From an uncultured SAR324 cluster bacterium (GTDB taxonomy: Bacteria > SAR324 > NAC60-12), in contig CACIWU010000005.1 of assembly GCA_902590435.1 (NCBI GenBank), forward strand, positions 1 to 52,010: a stretch of DNA of 52,010 nt. The letters are read 5' to 3'. Of the stretch, positions 34,379-43,937 are shown in pieces (position 1 is the first letter of the stretch; each line of letters starts with the position of its first letter). Position numbers and translations under genes: made by a program. The notes under the pieces are model-generated. The model was not told the origin of the DNA. It saw nothing but the letters and a program-made list of their open reading frames with translations, and made no database searches.

Positions 34379-35290
34379 TCATTCATTCCTTTTGTCTTTA
34401 TACTGCTTATTCATCCTTCTTTTTTTCTGTTCAAAATTTGAATTCTGAGGTTCTGCTTTATAGCACCCCATAAAAAAGGGATAATCAATTGTCGCATGAT
34501 AGTGATAATCACCATCATGGGAATGTCCATTACAATTGTCTATAGCTGGCATGTGTTTCTTTCGATCAGCTAAGCCAAAAATTTTAAAACCATCAAATGA
34601 CCACCCAATCTGATTTAATGGATTTACTCCTAATGCATTACCTTTACTATTTTTTATGCACATTGGAGAAAAGTGATAATGATACATCCCTTGTGGATCA
34701 GCGTGAGAAGAACATTCATCTACAACTCGATTATATGGTGCAATCTTATCTTGCGAATCATATGGACCAGCAATAACGACACCATTCAAAGCTATTCCAA
34801 TTTCTTGAGTTTTTTCTGTAATTTTGTAAGGCACTTCTAGTAATTTAGGATTTTTAGGTATATAAAAACTATAATTTTTTGGTGTTGCCTCATTTGGATT
34901 TGTTCGAGTTAACACATGTTTCGGAATATTGTTTGTTTCGAAAATTAAGAAGTTTTCGTTCTCTGTAATATTAAGTCTACTATCAACAACATTATAGACG
35001 GTACCTTTTGCCATTCGAGGCCAAAGGCCTTCTGTTTTTTTCTGAATTTCTTCTACTGTTCCAGAAAGATTTGCTGCCGTTTCATATTGTTCTTCTGTCC
35101 CATTATTTACATCAAATGAATGATCTCCTAAATTTTGAATATCATTTTTTGTTAAAAGTTTATATTCGCTTTTTCCTCCATGACCATGACCATGACCTCC
35201 GTGCTTCCCTTTTCTGTGTCCTTTAGGTCCACAACTAGTTAAACCTAGTATAATTACAATTATGAAAATTATTTTAAATAAATGCTTCAT
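34379..35290 (-). CDS. YHYH-domain lipoprotein with His-rich N-terminus
   Basis: The signal peptide ends in a lipobox (LGLTSC, lipidated Cys 20). The first mature residues are a His/Gly/Lys tract (GKHGGHGHGHGG) likely to bind metal. The body carries the YHYH-family hallmarks twice: MYHYHFSPMC near residue 203 and GDYHYHATIDYPFFMGC near 263, with LNQIGWSFDGFKIFG between them. Two or three Cys near these motifs could form disulfides. Family function is unknown; the His clusters suggest metal binding at the cell surface. The next YHYH gene starts upstream on the same strand, with 139 bases between them, suggesting a duplicated pair. Confidence 0.85.
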   Translation of the reverse strand: MKHLFKIIFIIVIILGLTSCGPKGHRKGKHGGHGHGHGGKSEYKLLTKNDIQNLGDHSFDVNNGTEEQYETAANLSGTVEEIQKKTEGLWPRMAKGTVYNVVDSRLNITENENFLIFETNNIPKHVLTRTNPNEATPKNYSFYIPKNPKLLEVPYKITEKTQEIGIALNGVVIAGPYDSQDKIAPYNRVVDECSSHADPQGMYHYHFSPMCIKNSKGNALGVNPLNQIGWSFDGFKIFGLADRKKHMPAIDNCNGHSHDGDYHYHATIDYPFFMGCYKAEPQNSNFEQKKRRMNKQYKDKRNE

Positions 35291-35429
35291 ATTTTCTCTT
35301 AAATTTAAAGATAAATTTTGTTTATAAGATAATCTTAAAATTAAAAAAATGATTTTAAGATTATTTTACGTTCTAGACTATGTTAAAAATAATGTAATTA
35401 TTTAAAATTATTAATTTATAAAATTTATT

Positions 35430-37370
35430 TCAATTACAGGCCCCGGATGCATAGTTTTTATTACCAATCCACTTGTTATTTTGAGCACCTGTAGTCGCTG
35501 GCTTACCATTATTATTAGAATTCCAGAAATCCGGGACACTATCTATATCTCCTGCCCAAGCACCCTTCATAAGAATGTTCATAGTATAACTTCCGGAGGA
35601 TAAGCAATTCGAACATGCACCATTTTCATCACCATTGGTAATTCCTTGAGCATGATAGTGATAATTGTAGTCACCATGATCATGACCACCAAAGGTATCT
35701 AAAGCATAAGCAGTATCCTCTGTATAGCCGTCCATATAATCATAGCTGGATTCATATTTCCCGTATAATGCTATACCATCTAGTCCAAATCCAATTAAAG
35801 GTGGATGCATGAAACCAACATAGTCTGAGAGATTATAAAGGTTTAATCCATTACCTGTTGCTCCATGTCCATCACCATGCCAGTGAAGGCCCATTCCCTG
35901 ACCTACATGAATACCTGAACTTGTTATTTCCGCTTTCTCAACTGCAGGCAAGAGAGTATTGTTATAAACTGGGTAAATTTGGACACCATCTATTGCTAAA
36001 CCAATTGTACTTATACTTGCGTGAGAATAGACTGTGTAGGTAGAACTACTTGCTTCAGTTGCTAAAGATATACTAAGGTTGTTATCGGTAACGCTTGTAA
36101 CTTCTCCATAGTCCTTTAATGGTATTTTGTGTAAAAAAGTCTGCAAAACTGCATCTCGTGTTACATTTGAGTCAGGATATGATCCAGAACCATCACCAGG
36201 AGGTACAGGAACATCTAACAGTCTATTGGGTCTGTCAGATATAGACCAAGAAAATATAACCATGAAAGGATGCCTAACACCACTATTGCATTCATCTGTA
36301 AAAAATACATAAGGTGCTGTATTTAATCCTACCGGAGCACCAACTATGGTTTCTCCAGCTACTTTTGTTTTGAGCAGTGCATTTCTATAAGCTAGGTATA
36401 CTGAAGTATCATATCTAAGTGAAGAACCGGCAGATTCAAGGTTACTTTTTATTGTAGAAAGCATAGATGATGCTGCAGTAGATGTAGTAGAATTATCTCC
36501 TGCAGATTCAACTTGTGATCGATAACTGGTGTGAGTATCAGTATACAACTTATTTTGATAAGTACCTGTGTATGTGTGGTTATCATAATGTGTAGCATAT
36601 GAAGACCACTCTACCCTGCTATTTGTGACCATACTTGATGACTTAGGATTAAAACTGCTTGGTAAAGTAAGATCCAAATCACCAGTATCATATGGAGTTA
36701 TTGAGGATGCTGATGACGATAACTTAAACAAAGAATTGGTACTATCAAATTCAACAGACTTTGAACTAAATGACGTGTCTTGAGTGAAACCATTAGAACT
36801 ATTATCGTATTTAAATCTTTTTGTAGCAGTCATTTGTGAGGAAGAAAAAGTGAAGCACAAATATCCAGTAGTATTATCTGATGTATTTTCAGCTTCTCTT
36901 TCATAACCAAACGTGTTCCTCATATGAAGCGTATTTGTGCTACTATTGTAATCTATTGAGTAATTAGAATGTTTTTCAGAATCTGCTCTATAACATGAAT
37001 GGTTTGATGAGTTATCTGATACAAGTTGAAACGTTTTTAAAAAAACATCATTGTAGGTAGTCAATGTTGAATCAAGTCCTATTGTAGTATAGCTAGAGTT
37101 GTCTAGTGACATGTATGCACTATTGTAACCTATCAAAACTCTGTCTAGATTTGAAACACTGGACTTAGAAGCAGGAGAGATACTAACTGATTTTTGTAAA
37201 ATAGAATTAAAATTATCAGGAGTATTAACACTAGAACTACAGGAAGATGTGCAAGATGTAGTTGCTCCAGACCAGGTTGAGCTACTGCTTGAAGAATCGT
37301 CTGAAGAGCTACAAGACTGAAAAATTAAAAAAAATACTATTGTTACCAAAAAAAATAATATACGTTTCAT
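35430..37370 (-). CDS. large Ser-rich YHYH-domain lipoprotein
   Basis: The track starts at 37457, but the ATG 29 codons later (37370) begins a proper signal peptide MKRILFFLVTIVFFLIFQSC with a lipobox Cys at residue 20, so I start there (646 residues). The mature N-terminal half is extremely rich in Ser, Asn, Asp and Thr (SSSDDSSSSSSTW and similar), probably extracellular. The C-terminal third is a YHYH domain: LHWHGDGHG near residue 493, then GFGLDGIALYGKYE and HDHGDYNYHYHAQG near 567. It shares this architecture with the smaller YHYH lipoprotein that follows it. Surface-exposed metal binding or adhesion is plausible; no experimental role known to me. Confidence 0.85.
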   Translation of the reverse strand: MKRILFFLVTIVFFLIFQSCSSSDDSSSSSSTWSGATTSCTSSCSSSVNTPDNFNSILQKSVSISPASKSSVSNLDRVLIGYNSAYMSLDNSSYTTIGLDSTLTTYNDVFLKTFQLVSDNSSNHSCYRADSEKHSNYSIDYNSSTNTLHMRNTFGYEREAENTSDNTTGYLCFTFSSSQMTATKRFKYDNSSNGFTQDTSFSSKSVEFDSTNSLFKLSSSASSITPYDTGDLDLTLPSSFNPKSSSMVTNSRVEWSSYATHYDNHTYTGTYQNKLYTDTHTSYRSQVESAGDNSTTSTAASSMLSTIKSNLESAGSSLRYDTSVYLAYRNALLKTKVAGETIVGAPVGLNTAPYVFFTDECNSGVRHPFMVIFSWSISDRPNRLLDVPVPPGDGSGSYPDSNVTRDAVLQTFLHKIPLKDYGEVTSVTDNNLSISLATEASSSTYTVYSHASISTIGLAIDGVQIYPVYNNTLLPAVEKAEITSSGIHVGQGMGLHWHGDGHGATGNGLNLYNLSDYVGFMHPPLIGFGLDGIALYGKYESSYDYMDGYTEDTAYALDTFGGHDHGDYNYHYHAQGITNGDENGACSNCLSSGSYTMNILMKGAWAGDIDSVPDFWNSNNNGKPATTGAQNNKWIGNKNYASGACN

Positions 37371-37711
37371 ATAATTTATTAGAAAATGTTGAAGAATTAA
37401 AATTAAATTACTACAAGTAATGCATATACAATCAAATCCAACAATCAAATCTAACAAATAAATTTAAAACAACTAAATTTAAAAATCTCAACAGTTACTA
37501 AATAAAGATTAAACATATAATTAAAAAAAGTCCTGAGATATTAATCGTAAAATTAATCGAATCATTTTGATTATATTTAATATGCACTAAAAATATATTT
37601 TAATCAATAATAATTTTAACTTTTCCATTAAGAAGAGTACTAAAAAATCATAAGAAAAAACGCCATTGAATAAGCTTAATTTTAAAATTTAAATGTTAAT
37701 ATATTATAAAT
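37371..37711 (+). other. 341-base AT-rich intergenic region
   Basis: Upstream region of the large YHYH gene. Very AT-rich with short homopolymers; no ORF, RNA gene, riboswitch or convincing promoter seen. Confidence 0.4.
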
Positions 37712-38232
37712 TTAAACTGATTTAAATGCTTTCCCATTAATATCTATTGTTCTTAAAACATTAAGTCCAAACTTTTCATACAAGCTCCATTCTAGATTAA
37801 TAGCATTAACAGGATATTTTTCTTCTAAAATCAATATACTTCTGCGTGGTCCCTTAAGATTTATATTGCTAATCACATTTACAGTTCTTAGAGATAAATC
37901 TGCAGATTACCCATCAAAAAATAGATCGGTTGAATTTAAGAATTTTCTGGAAACACAAAAAAAATGCTTTTTAATTTATTAGGATCTAGTTTTCTTAGAT
38001 TTTCATAATTTTCTGAGAATAATAATTAATTTTCATCAGCATATTTTTGTTTAATTTGGATAAGAATTTTTTCTAAGTTAGTCTCAATTTCAACACGCAA
38101 CACTCCTTCTGATTCGGAAGACAATGATGTTTTATAAGGTTTTTCAGAATGTGCCGAAGAAATTACAGGGAGTAAGAATAAAATAATATTTAAAAAATAT
38201 ATTAAAATTGTCTTTTTACAACGAATGTCCAT
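37712..38232 (-). pseudogene. decayed gene for a secreted protein
   Basis: An intact start (MDIRCKKTILIYF) and signal peptide ending in VISSAHS lead into about 68 residues, then a TAA at 38026. The frame continues sensibly past it (LLFSENYENLRKLDPNKLKS) to a second TAA. A frame change then recovers RKFLNSTDLFFDG, a third TAA, and SADLSLRTVNVISN through NLKGPRRSILILEEKYPV to a final stop at 37712. Two in-frame stops, a frameshift and a third stop mark a degraded gene of about 170 codons. The track lists only the first piece (38026..38283, with an upstream ATG I do not favour). No family recognised. Confidence 0.6.
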
Positions 38233-38586
38233 TTTTAAAATAATTAGGAGAAATGTATTAATATTATTTTTTTGCAAGTACATAATTAAATTAATCGAAA
38301 ATAATTTAAATTTTTATCATCATACTTTGAACACAATTAACAGTTATCAAAAATATATTCTCTCAATATTTTTGAAGTTAATTTAGTTAATAGAGGATCA
38401 AGATATGCATAGTAAAATAAATTGATTTTCCTTTTTTATTCAGTATATTTACTAAAATTAATTATATTAATAAATATTATACTGAATTTAAATTACATTA
38501 GGTCTAATTTTGAAAATGTGAATTTAGAAATAACAAACATTCTTTCTGTTTTTACATACTTTAAGAAATGATTACAAACAAAGTAA
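38233..38586 (+). other. 354-base AT-rich intergenic region
   Basis: Divergent spacer between the decayed secreted-protein gene and the Ig-repeat lipoprotein. No ORF of note and no clear promoter or hairpin. The TTG start of the next gene has no good Shine-Dalgarno here. Confidence 0.35.
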
Positions 38587-41500
38587 TTGAAATTGCATAG
38601 AGTATCACTACCTATTTTTAATTATTCAATTGTTTTTATATTCTTGTCTATAATCATCATCCTTAATTCCTGCGATGAAGGTTATAAGGAAGAGTTCTCA
38701 AATTATACAATAGTATTAAAAGAAGTAACTGCTGTCACTTCACCTACCTCGGATAATACTCCTAACTACACATTTTCATCCTCAGAGTCAGGAACTATTT
38801 CATATGGAGGATCCTGCTCTTCAAGTACTACTTCTGCAATTGAAGGAAACAATACTATTACCTTAAATACTCTATTTGATGGAACGTACACTGACTGTAA
38901 AATTATTGTTTCAAATGTTATGTCTGATTCAGGAGATAATATAACCAGTTCACTTTCAATTTCACCATTTACTGTAGATACAATAGATGAATCAATTGAA
39001 GAAGTCACAGCAGTAACAACCCCAACTAACGATACTACACCAAATTACACATTTTCATCCATAGAAGCAGGAACAATCACATATGGGGGTTCATGTTCTT
39101 CAAGTACCACTTCTGCAATTGTAGGAAACAATACCATCACTTTTAACACTTTAAGTGAAGGAACATATTCTAATTGTACTATTACAGTTACAAATAATTC
39201 AGGTAATAGTGCCATATTGAGTATAAGTCCGTTCGTTATTGATACAACTGCTCCTTCTGTAAGCTCCTTCACTCTCGATGATACCGTGCTAAAGATTGGA
39301 GACACCCCTACTCTAACTCTGGTTTTTTCTGAGACAGTTACTGCCTTCTCTTCAGATAATATCTCTACTGATAATGCTGAAGGTACTCTCGGGACAATAT
39401 CCACCAGTGATAACATTACCTGGACAGGAACCTTCACACCTGCATCCAATACGGAAGCTACGAACAAATACTTCGTACTATTTCTTGGTTATACCGACTT
39501 AGCGGGTAACCCAGGTCCTGTTGTTCTTACATCGCCGATTGCGGGGATTAGTAATACTTTTATAATTGATACCGTTGCACCCGCTGTAAGTACTTTTACA
39601 CTCTCTGATACAGCTCTCAAGGCTGGTGACAATGCGACCGTATCGCTGGTTTTCTCAGAAGCGGTTGATTCCTTTGCCAGTTCTGCAGATATCACTGTCG
39701 CCAATGGTGCACTCGCAACGATGACTAGTAGCGACAACATTAGCTGGTCTGGAATATTCACTCCGACAACCGATACGGAAGATCCAACCAACACACTTTC
39801 GCTGGCCACTAGTTACACAGATACTGCTGGTAATGCTGGTCCTGCAGCGACAACTTTGAACTATGAGGTTGAGACACTGGCTCCTTCAGTAAGCTCCTTC
39901 TCTCTCGATGATACAAAGCTCAAGCCCGGTGACAATGCAACTGTAACTTTGGTTTTCTCAGAGGTGGTTACTTCCTTCTCCAGTAATGACGACATAACGG
40001 CGACCAATGGAGCACTTGCTTCTACAATGACTAGCAGCGACAACAGAACATGGACTGGGATCTTTGTACCGAGCTTTCCCGTGGAAGATTGGACCAACAC
40101 ACTTACTTTGTCTCCTTATTATGCAGATATGGCCGGTAATTCAGGACTTGTGGGGGCATCTACGAACTATATGGTTGATGATAATGATCCTTCTGTGACT
40201 TCCTTCACTCTCAATGATACAGCACTCAAGAGCGGTGACACCCCAACGGTAACTCTTGTTTTCTCAGAGCCGGTAGCCTCCTTCTCCAGTAATGACGACA
40301 TCTCGGTTACAAATGCAAATGGTTCACTCGCATCAATGATCAGTACTGACAACATAACCTGGACCGGAACCTTCACTCCATCCACCAATACAGAAGATGA
40401 AACAAACACACTTTCACTGGCCAATAGTTGGACAGACGTCGTAGGTAATACAGGAACTACGGCGACAACTTCGAACTATGAGGTTGAGACTCTGGCTCCT
40501 TCTGCAAACTCCTTCACTTTCTCTGTTACACAAGGCACTAGTTATACTGACACATCCGGTAGTACTACACCTGGATTCAAGCCAGGGGACAACGCGACGG
40601 TAACGCTGGTTTTCAGAGAGCCGGTTACTTTTTTCTCAAGTGATGACGATATCTCACATCCCTATGGAGATCTAACAACAATGACAAGCTCTGACAACAT
40701 AACCTGGACTGGAATTTTTACGCCGACATCCAATTCACAGGATTATAGTAACAGGTTTTCGCTAGCCACTAGTTATAAAGACGTTGCAGGTAATACAGGC
40801 ACTGCAGCAACATCTTCATATTATATAGTTGATACAAAAGACCCAGTAGTCTCGTCATTCTCTCCCGTTGACGGTAGGTGTTTTCCAGTTTCAGATAACA
40901 TTACAGTTACATTCGATAGTCCAATGACTACAAGTTATATCACGACTACCACAGCTGACACAACTTGTCGCGCAGAAACTATAAAGATGTCTTCTGACAA
41001 CTTTAGTACTTGTGTTAGGATGTCTTCAGAACCAGTGGCATCCAATTCAAACCAGACATTTACACTAGACCCAGTTGACACCCTCTCACATAACACTACT
41101 TACACTATTAATGTTTCATCTGGAGTAATAATGGATGTTTTTGATAACACTAGGAGTGTTGAAGATAATTCATCGTTTAAATCTTCCTCAAAACCTTCAT
41201 ACTCTTTAGATTCAGGAATTTTTATGGGAGTTGGTTATTATGGAAAAATCTTTAGATCTAACGACAATGGTTCATCTTGGGATAATGAGACTTGTGAATT
41301 ATTAACTACTATCCAAGAAGTCTCCTTTGGTAACAATACATTCGTAGTAGTGGGTAATTCTGGTTATATACTTAGATCAACTGACAATGGTTCTTCATTT
41401 AGTAGTGTAAGTCCTTATAACTCGAATCACAGTTTGGGAGTCGCTTTCGGAAACAATACCTTTGTGGGAGTTAGTAGTAGTGGGAAAATAGGGAGATCTT

Positions 41501-42057
41501 CAGACAATGGGTCCTCTTTTAGTTCTGTGAGTAATAGTACTTCAAAACATCTCTACGGAGTCTCCTTTGGTAACAATGTATTCTTGGTGGTTGGACAAGA
41601 TGGAAAGATCATTAGATCTACAGACGATGGCTCTAATTGGAATAGTATGACTTCCCCAATTTCAAACACACTCAGAGGAGTAACTTTTGGAAACAATAAA
41701 TTTGTGGCAGTTGCACATAATGGAAAGATCATAAGATCTACAGACAATGGGTCTTCTTGGGATAATGCAACTTCTCCAACATCTAACCATCTCTATGATG
41801 TAACCTTCGGGAACAATACCTTCATAGGAGTCGGACAAAATGGAAAGATCGTTAGATCTACAGACAATGGTTCATCATTTAGTTATTCTACAAATAATAC
41901 TACTAGCCATCTCTATGGAGTCACCTTCGGTAACAATACCTTCGTAGGAGTTGGACAAGGTGGAAGGATTGTTAGATCAATTGACAATGGTTCTACCTGG
42001 AATAGTACAACTTCTCCAACCGTTCATAATCTCTTAGGAGTCACCTTCGGTGAATAA
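38587..42057 (+). CDS. 1156-residue surface lipoprotein with Ig-like and Ycf48/BNR-like repeats
   Basis: TTG start, signal peptide and lipobox (IIILNSC, Cys 29). The architecture is modular. There are two copies of a 60-residue unit (VTAVTSPTSDNTPNYTFSS and a Cys-containing SYGGSCSSSTTSA). Next come about five bacterial Ig-like domains beginning APSVSSFTLDD and containing LVFSEPVxSFSS and SDNITWTGTFTP. A Big_5-like domain (SPVDGRCFPVSDNITVTFD) follows, then about seven 40-residue beta-propeller units GVTFGNNTFVGVGQNGKI plus IRSTDNGSSW, similar to Ycf48/BNR blades. The seven or so blades would close a propeller. It is probably an adhesin or surface-layer-attached binding protein. GC content of the Ig part reaches about 50%, well above the surroundings, suggesting transfer or selection. 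Confidence 0.85.
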   Translation: MKLHRVSLPIFNYSIVFIFLSIIIILNSCDEGYKEEFSNYTIVLKEVTAVTSPTSDNTPNYTFSSSESGTISYGGSCSSSTTSAIEGNNTITLNTLFDGTYTDCKIIVSNVMSDSGDNITSSLSISPFTVDTIDESIEEVTAVTTPTNDTTPNYTFSSIEAGTITYGGSCSSSTTSAIVGNNTITFNTLSEGTYSNCTITVTNNSGNSAILSISPFVIDTTAPSVSSFTLDDTVLKIGDTPTLTLVFSETVTAFSSDNISTDNAEGTLGTISTSDNITWTGTFTPASNTEATNKYFVLFLGYTDLAGNPGPVVLTSPIAGISNTFIIDTVAPAVSTFTLSDTALKAGDNATVSLVFSEAVDSFASSADITVANGALATMTSSDNISWSGIFTPTTDTEDPTNTLSLATSYTDTAGNAGPAATTLNYEVETLAPSVSSFSLDDTKLKPGDNATVTLVFSEVVTSFSSNDDITATNGALASTMTSSDNRTWTGIFVPSFPVEDWTNTLTLSPYYADMAGNSGLVGASTNYMVDDNDPSVTSFTLNDTALKSGDTPTVTLVFSEPVASFSSNDDISVTNANGSLASMISTDNITWTGTFTPSTNTEDETNTLSLANSWTDVVGNTGTTATTSNYEVETLAPSANSFTFSVTQGTSYTDTSGSTTPGFKPGDNATVTLVFREPVTFFSSDDDISHPYGDLTTMTSSDNITWTGIFTPTSNSQDYSNRFSLATSYKDVAGNTGTAATSSYYIVDTKDPVVSSFSPVDGRCFPVSDNITVTFDSPMTTSYITTTTADTTCRAETIKMSSDNFSTCVRMSSEPVASNSNQTFTLDPVDTLSHNTTYTINVSSGVIMDVFDNTRSVEDNSSFKSSSKPSYSLDSGIFMGVGYYGKIFRSNDNGSSWDNETCELLTTIQEVSFGNNTFVVVGNSGYILRSTDNGSSFSSVSPYNSNHSLGVAFGNNTFVGVSSSGKIGRSSDNGSSFSSVSNSTSKHLYGVSFGNNVFLVVGQDGKIIRSTDDGSNWNSMTSPISNTLRGVTFGNNKFVAVAHNGKIIRSTDNGSSWDNATSPTSNHLYDVTFGNNTFIGVGQNGKIVRSTDNGSSFSYSTNNTTSHLYGVTFGNNTFVGVGQGGRIVRSIDNGSTWNSTTSPTVHNLLGVTFGE
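39240..40850 (+). repeat. tandem Ig-like domain repeats, about 290-320 bp each
   Basis: About five imperfect units, each opening with a GAT-rich ACTGCTCC/CTGGCTCCTTC segment and containing GGTTTTCTCAGA and GACAACAT(A/T)ACCTGGAC words. Their G+C (50% in a 60-base sample at 39601) is clearly higher than the flanks. Boundaries are approximate. Confidence 0.7.
41220..42050 (+). repeat. tandem 120-bp propeller-blade repeats
   Basis: Roughly seven units with a 120-base (40-residue) period in the 3' part of the lipoprotein gene. Each contains TTTGGTAACAATACATTCGT-like and AGATC(T/A)ACAGACAATGG words. The last is cut short at the stop codon (GVTFGE). Confidence 0.75.
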
Positions 42058-42301
42058 CTCCAAAAACCAACCACAATATTCTTATATTAATAACTCCCAT
42101 CAGATATGCTTCTAGAAAACTAGGTTTATTTAGGTTTTCAGATAGGTATCTATATTTTATGAGTTCCTGACTTTTTTACGAAAATTTTTACCCATTTTAA
42201 ATCATACAACCAACAAAATTGCAAAATTTAGAAAATTTTGCTATAGATTGTTTTGAACAAGAAAGTCAGGCTAACTGATTTTGAAAACGAATAGTATTTT
42301 C

Positions 42302-43012
42302 ATGAAACTAAATAAATCTTCCTTATTAATATTACTCAGTTTAATTTATTCATGTGTTTTTTCCTTTGTAGAAGTGTTTTCCTATAAAAAAACGGATTTA
42401 AAGAAATTTAAAAACACAAAAAAATGTATTAAATGCGATTTAACTGAATTAAATCTTAGAAATTTAAACTTAAGTCGTAGAGATTTAAGTTATACAAATC
42501 TTAGTGGTTCAAACCTTAGTGGTACAGATCTTAGTGGTTCCAATCTGAGCAGTACAAATCTTACTGGTGCAAATCTTACTGGTTCAAATCTTACTGGTGC
42601 AAATCTTACTGGTGCAAATCTTAGTGAAATCATAATAGATGAAAATGCATTCTCAACAATAAACATTTCAGAGTATACTTTCATGAATAAATCTACATTA
42701 GCCCAAGAGAGGAGGAAGGAAAAGGAACTGAGGAAGAAAAAGGAAAGGAAGAAGAAAAAGGAAAGGAAGAAGAAAAAGGAACTGAGGAAAAGAGAGGAAA
42801 TGAAGAAGAAAAAAGAAATGAAGAAGAAAGAAGAATTCAGGAAGAAAAAAGAACTAAAGAAGGAAGAAGAACTTAGGAAGAAAAAAGAACTTAGAAAAAA
42901 AAAGGAAAAAGAACTTACAAAAGAACAAAAAGAAGAAGAAGCAGAACTTAAAAGGATTTTGTTGGATATGCAAAAAGTTCTTGATGCAGAAGAAAAAAGG
43001 AAAAAATCTTAA
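42302..43012 (+). CDS. pentapeptide-repeat protein with Lys/Glu coiled-coil tail
   Basis: The track starts at a TTG; the ATG at codon 8 (42302) begins a better signal sequence (MKLNKSSLLILLSLIYSC). A CIKCDLTELNL motif then leads into about 13 pentapeptide repeats ([N/D]LSG[S/T], NLTGA), which should form a right-handed beta-helix. The 15-bp DNA repeats coding NLTGA are nearly identical. The C-terminal 100 residues are almost entirely Lys, Glu and Arg (KKKERKKKKE) and would form a long charged helix. Export is suggested by the signal and by the C-terminus lacking hydrophobic segments. It follows the Ig-repeat lipoprotein by 244 bases. Function unknown; a scaffold or cell-wall-binding rod is possible. 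Confidence 0.75.
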   Translation: MKLNKSSLLILLSLIYSCVFSFVEVFSYKKTDLKKFKNTKKCIKCDLTELNLRNLNLSRRDLSYTNLSGSNLSGTDLSGSNLSSTNLTGANLTGSNLTGANLTGANLSEIIIDENAFSTINISEYTFMNKSTLAQERRKEKELRKKKERKKKKERKKKKELRKREEMKKKKEMKKKEEFRKKKELKKEEELRKKKELRKKKEKELTKEQKEEEAELKRILLDMQKVLDAEEKRKKS

Positions 43013-43224
43013 CACAATATTGATCATTGAAGAATGAACTATACTGTTAGTCAGTTAGGGTGAATTATGATTACTTTCAGACAGTCATTTTTTTATATTA
43101 TTATTTTTCGAAACGAGAATCTACTTATGAGGTAAGTTATTTAATGATATTTAAGAAGTAATTGTATATGATATTCAACCTTCAATTTTTGATTATCTGG
43201 TATTTTTAATTTTTTGTATGATTC

Positions 43225-43899
43225 ATGATAAATATAAGTTCCATTTTTGCTAAGTCACCTTTTAAACCACTAAGAGACCACATGGACAAAGTGGTTGAAA
43301 GTGTTGCCCCGCTTAATGATTTTTTTGAAGCATTATTTCGGAAAGATTATTCAAAATTAGAAAAAATTCACAAACAAGTTATTCAATCGGAAAAAGAAGC
43401 AGATTCAATCAAAAATGAAGTTAGGAATCACCTCCCACGCAATATTTTTATGCCTATTAACCGTCGAGATTTATTGGAAATGCTTGATATGCAGGATAGC
43501 ATAGCAGATGTTGCAGAGGACATAGTTATATTATTGAATCTAAGAAAAATGAACATAGAGGAAGAGTTGAGTGAAGACGTTATTCAGTTTGTTAAAAAAT
43601 CTCAGAATGTTTGTTATTTGGCGAGAGATCTTACTCATGAATTTGGGGATGTTATTGAATCAGGATTTGGGCGGCATGAAATCAAAAAATTACTAGAAAT
43701 GATTGAAAATGTTTCAATTTCTGAAACAGAGGCAGATGATTTAGAAGATGCTCTTATAAGTAGATTATATGAGGTAGAAGAAAAAATGAATCCCATAGAT
43801 GTTGTTTTCTGGTACAAGGTACTTGAATTGATTGGTGATATAGCAGATTTTTCTAAAAAAACTGGAAATAGGTTACGATTGATGATTGCTTCAAAATAA
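43225..43899 (+). CDS. PhoU-like DUF47 (TIGR00153) phosphate-transport accessory protein
   Basis: This helical cytoplasmic protein of the DUF47/TIGR00153 family is distantly related to PhoU and is almost always encoded with a PiT permease. Typical features are the FEALFRKDYSKLEKIHKQVIQSEKEADSIKNEV helix with its metal-binding acidic residues, HLPRNIFMPINRRDLLEMLDMQD, and SETEADDLEDAL near the C-terminus. 224 residues is standard. It precedes the phosphate permease by 38 bases, so it likely controls that transporter. The ATG at 43225 is used. Confidence 0.92.
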   Translation: MINISSIFAKSPFKPLRDHMDKVVESVAPLNDFFEALFRKDYSKLEKIHKQVIQSEKEADSIKNEVRNHLPRNIFMPINRRDLLEMLDMQDSIADVAEDIVILLNLRKMNIEEELSEDVIQFVKKSQNVCYLARDLTHEFGDVIESGFGRHEIKKLLEMIENVSISETEADDLEDALISRLYEVEEKMNPIDVVFWYKVLELIGDIADFSKKTGNRLRLMIASK

Positions 43900-43937
43900 G
43901 ATAATACTCTCACTCTTTTAAACAAAAAAAATATAAA

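Noticed and set aside
38766-40424. Series of minus-strand ORFs (80-140 aa) under the Ig-repeat gene
   Set aside because: They repeat with the Ig units, have no independent starts or family motifs, and arise from the high-GC repeat composition read backwards.
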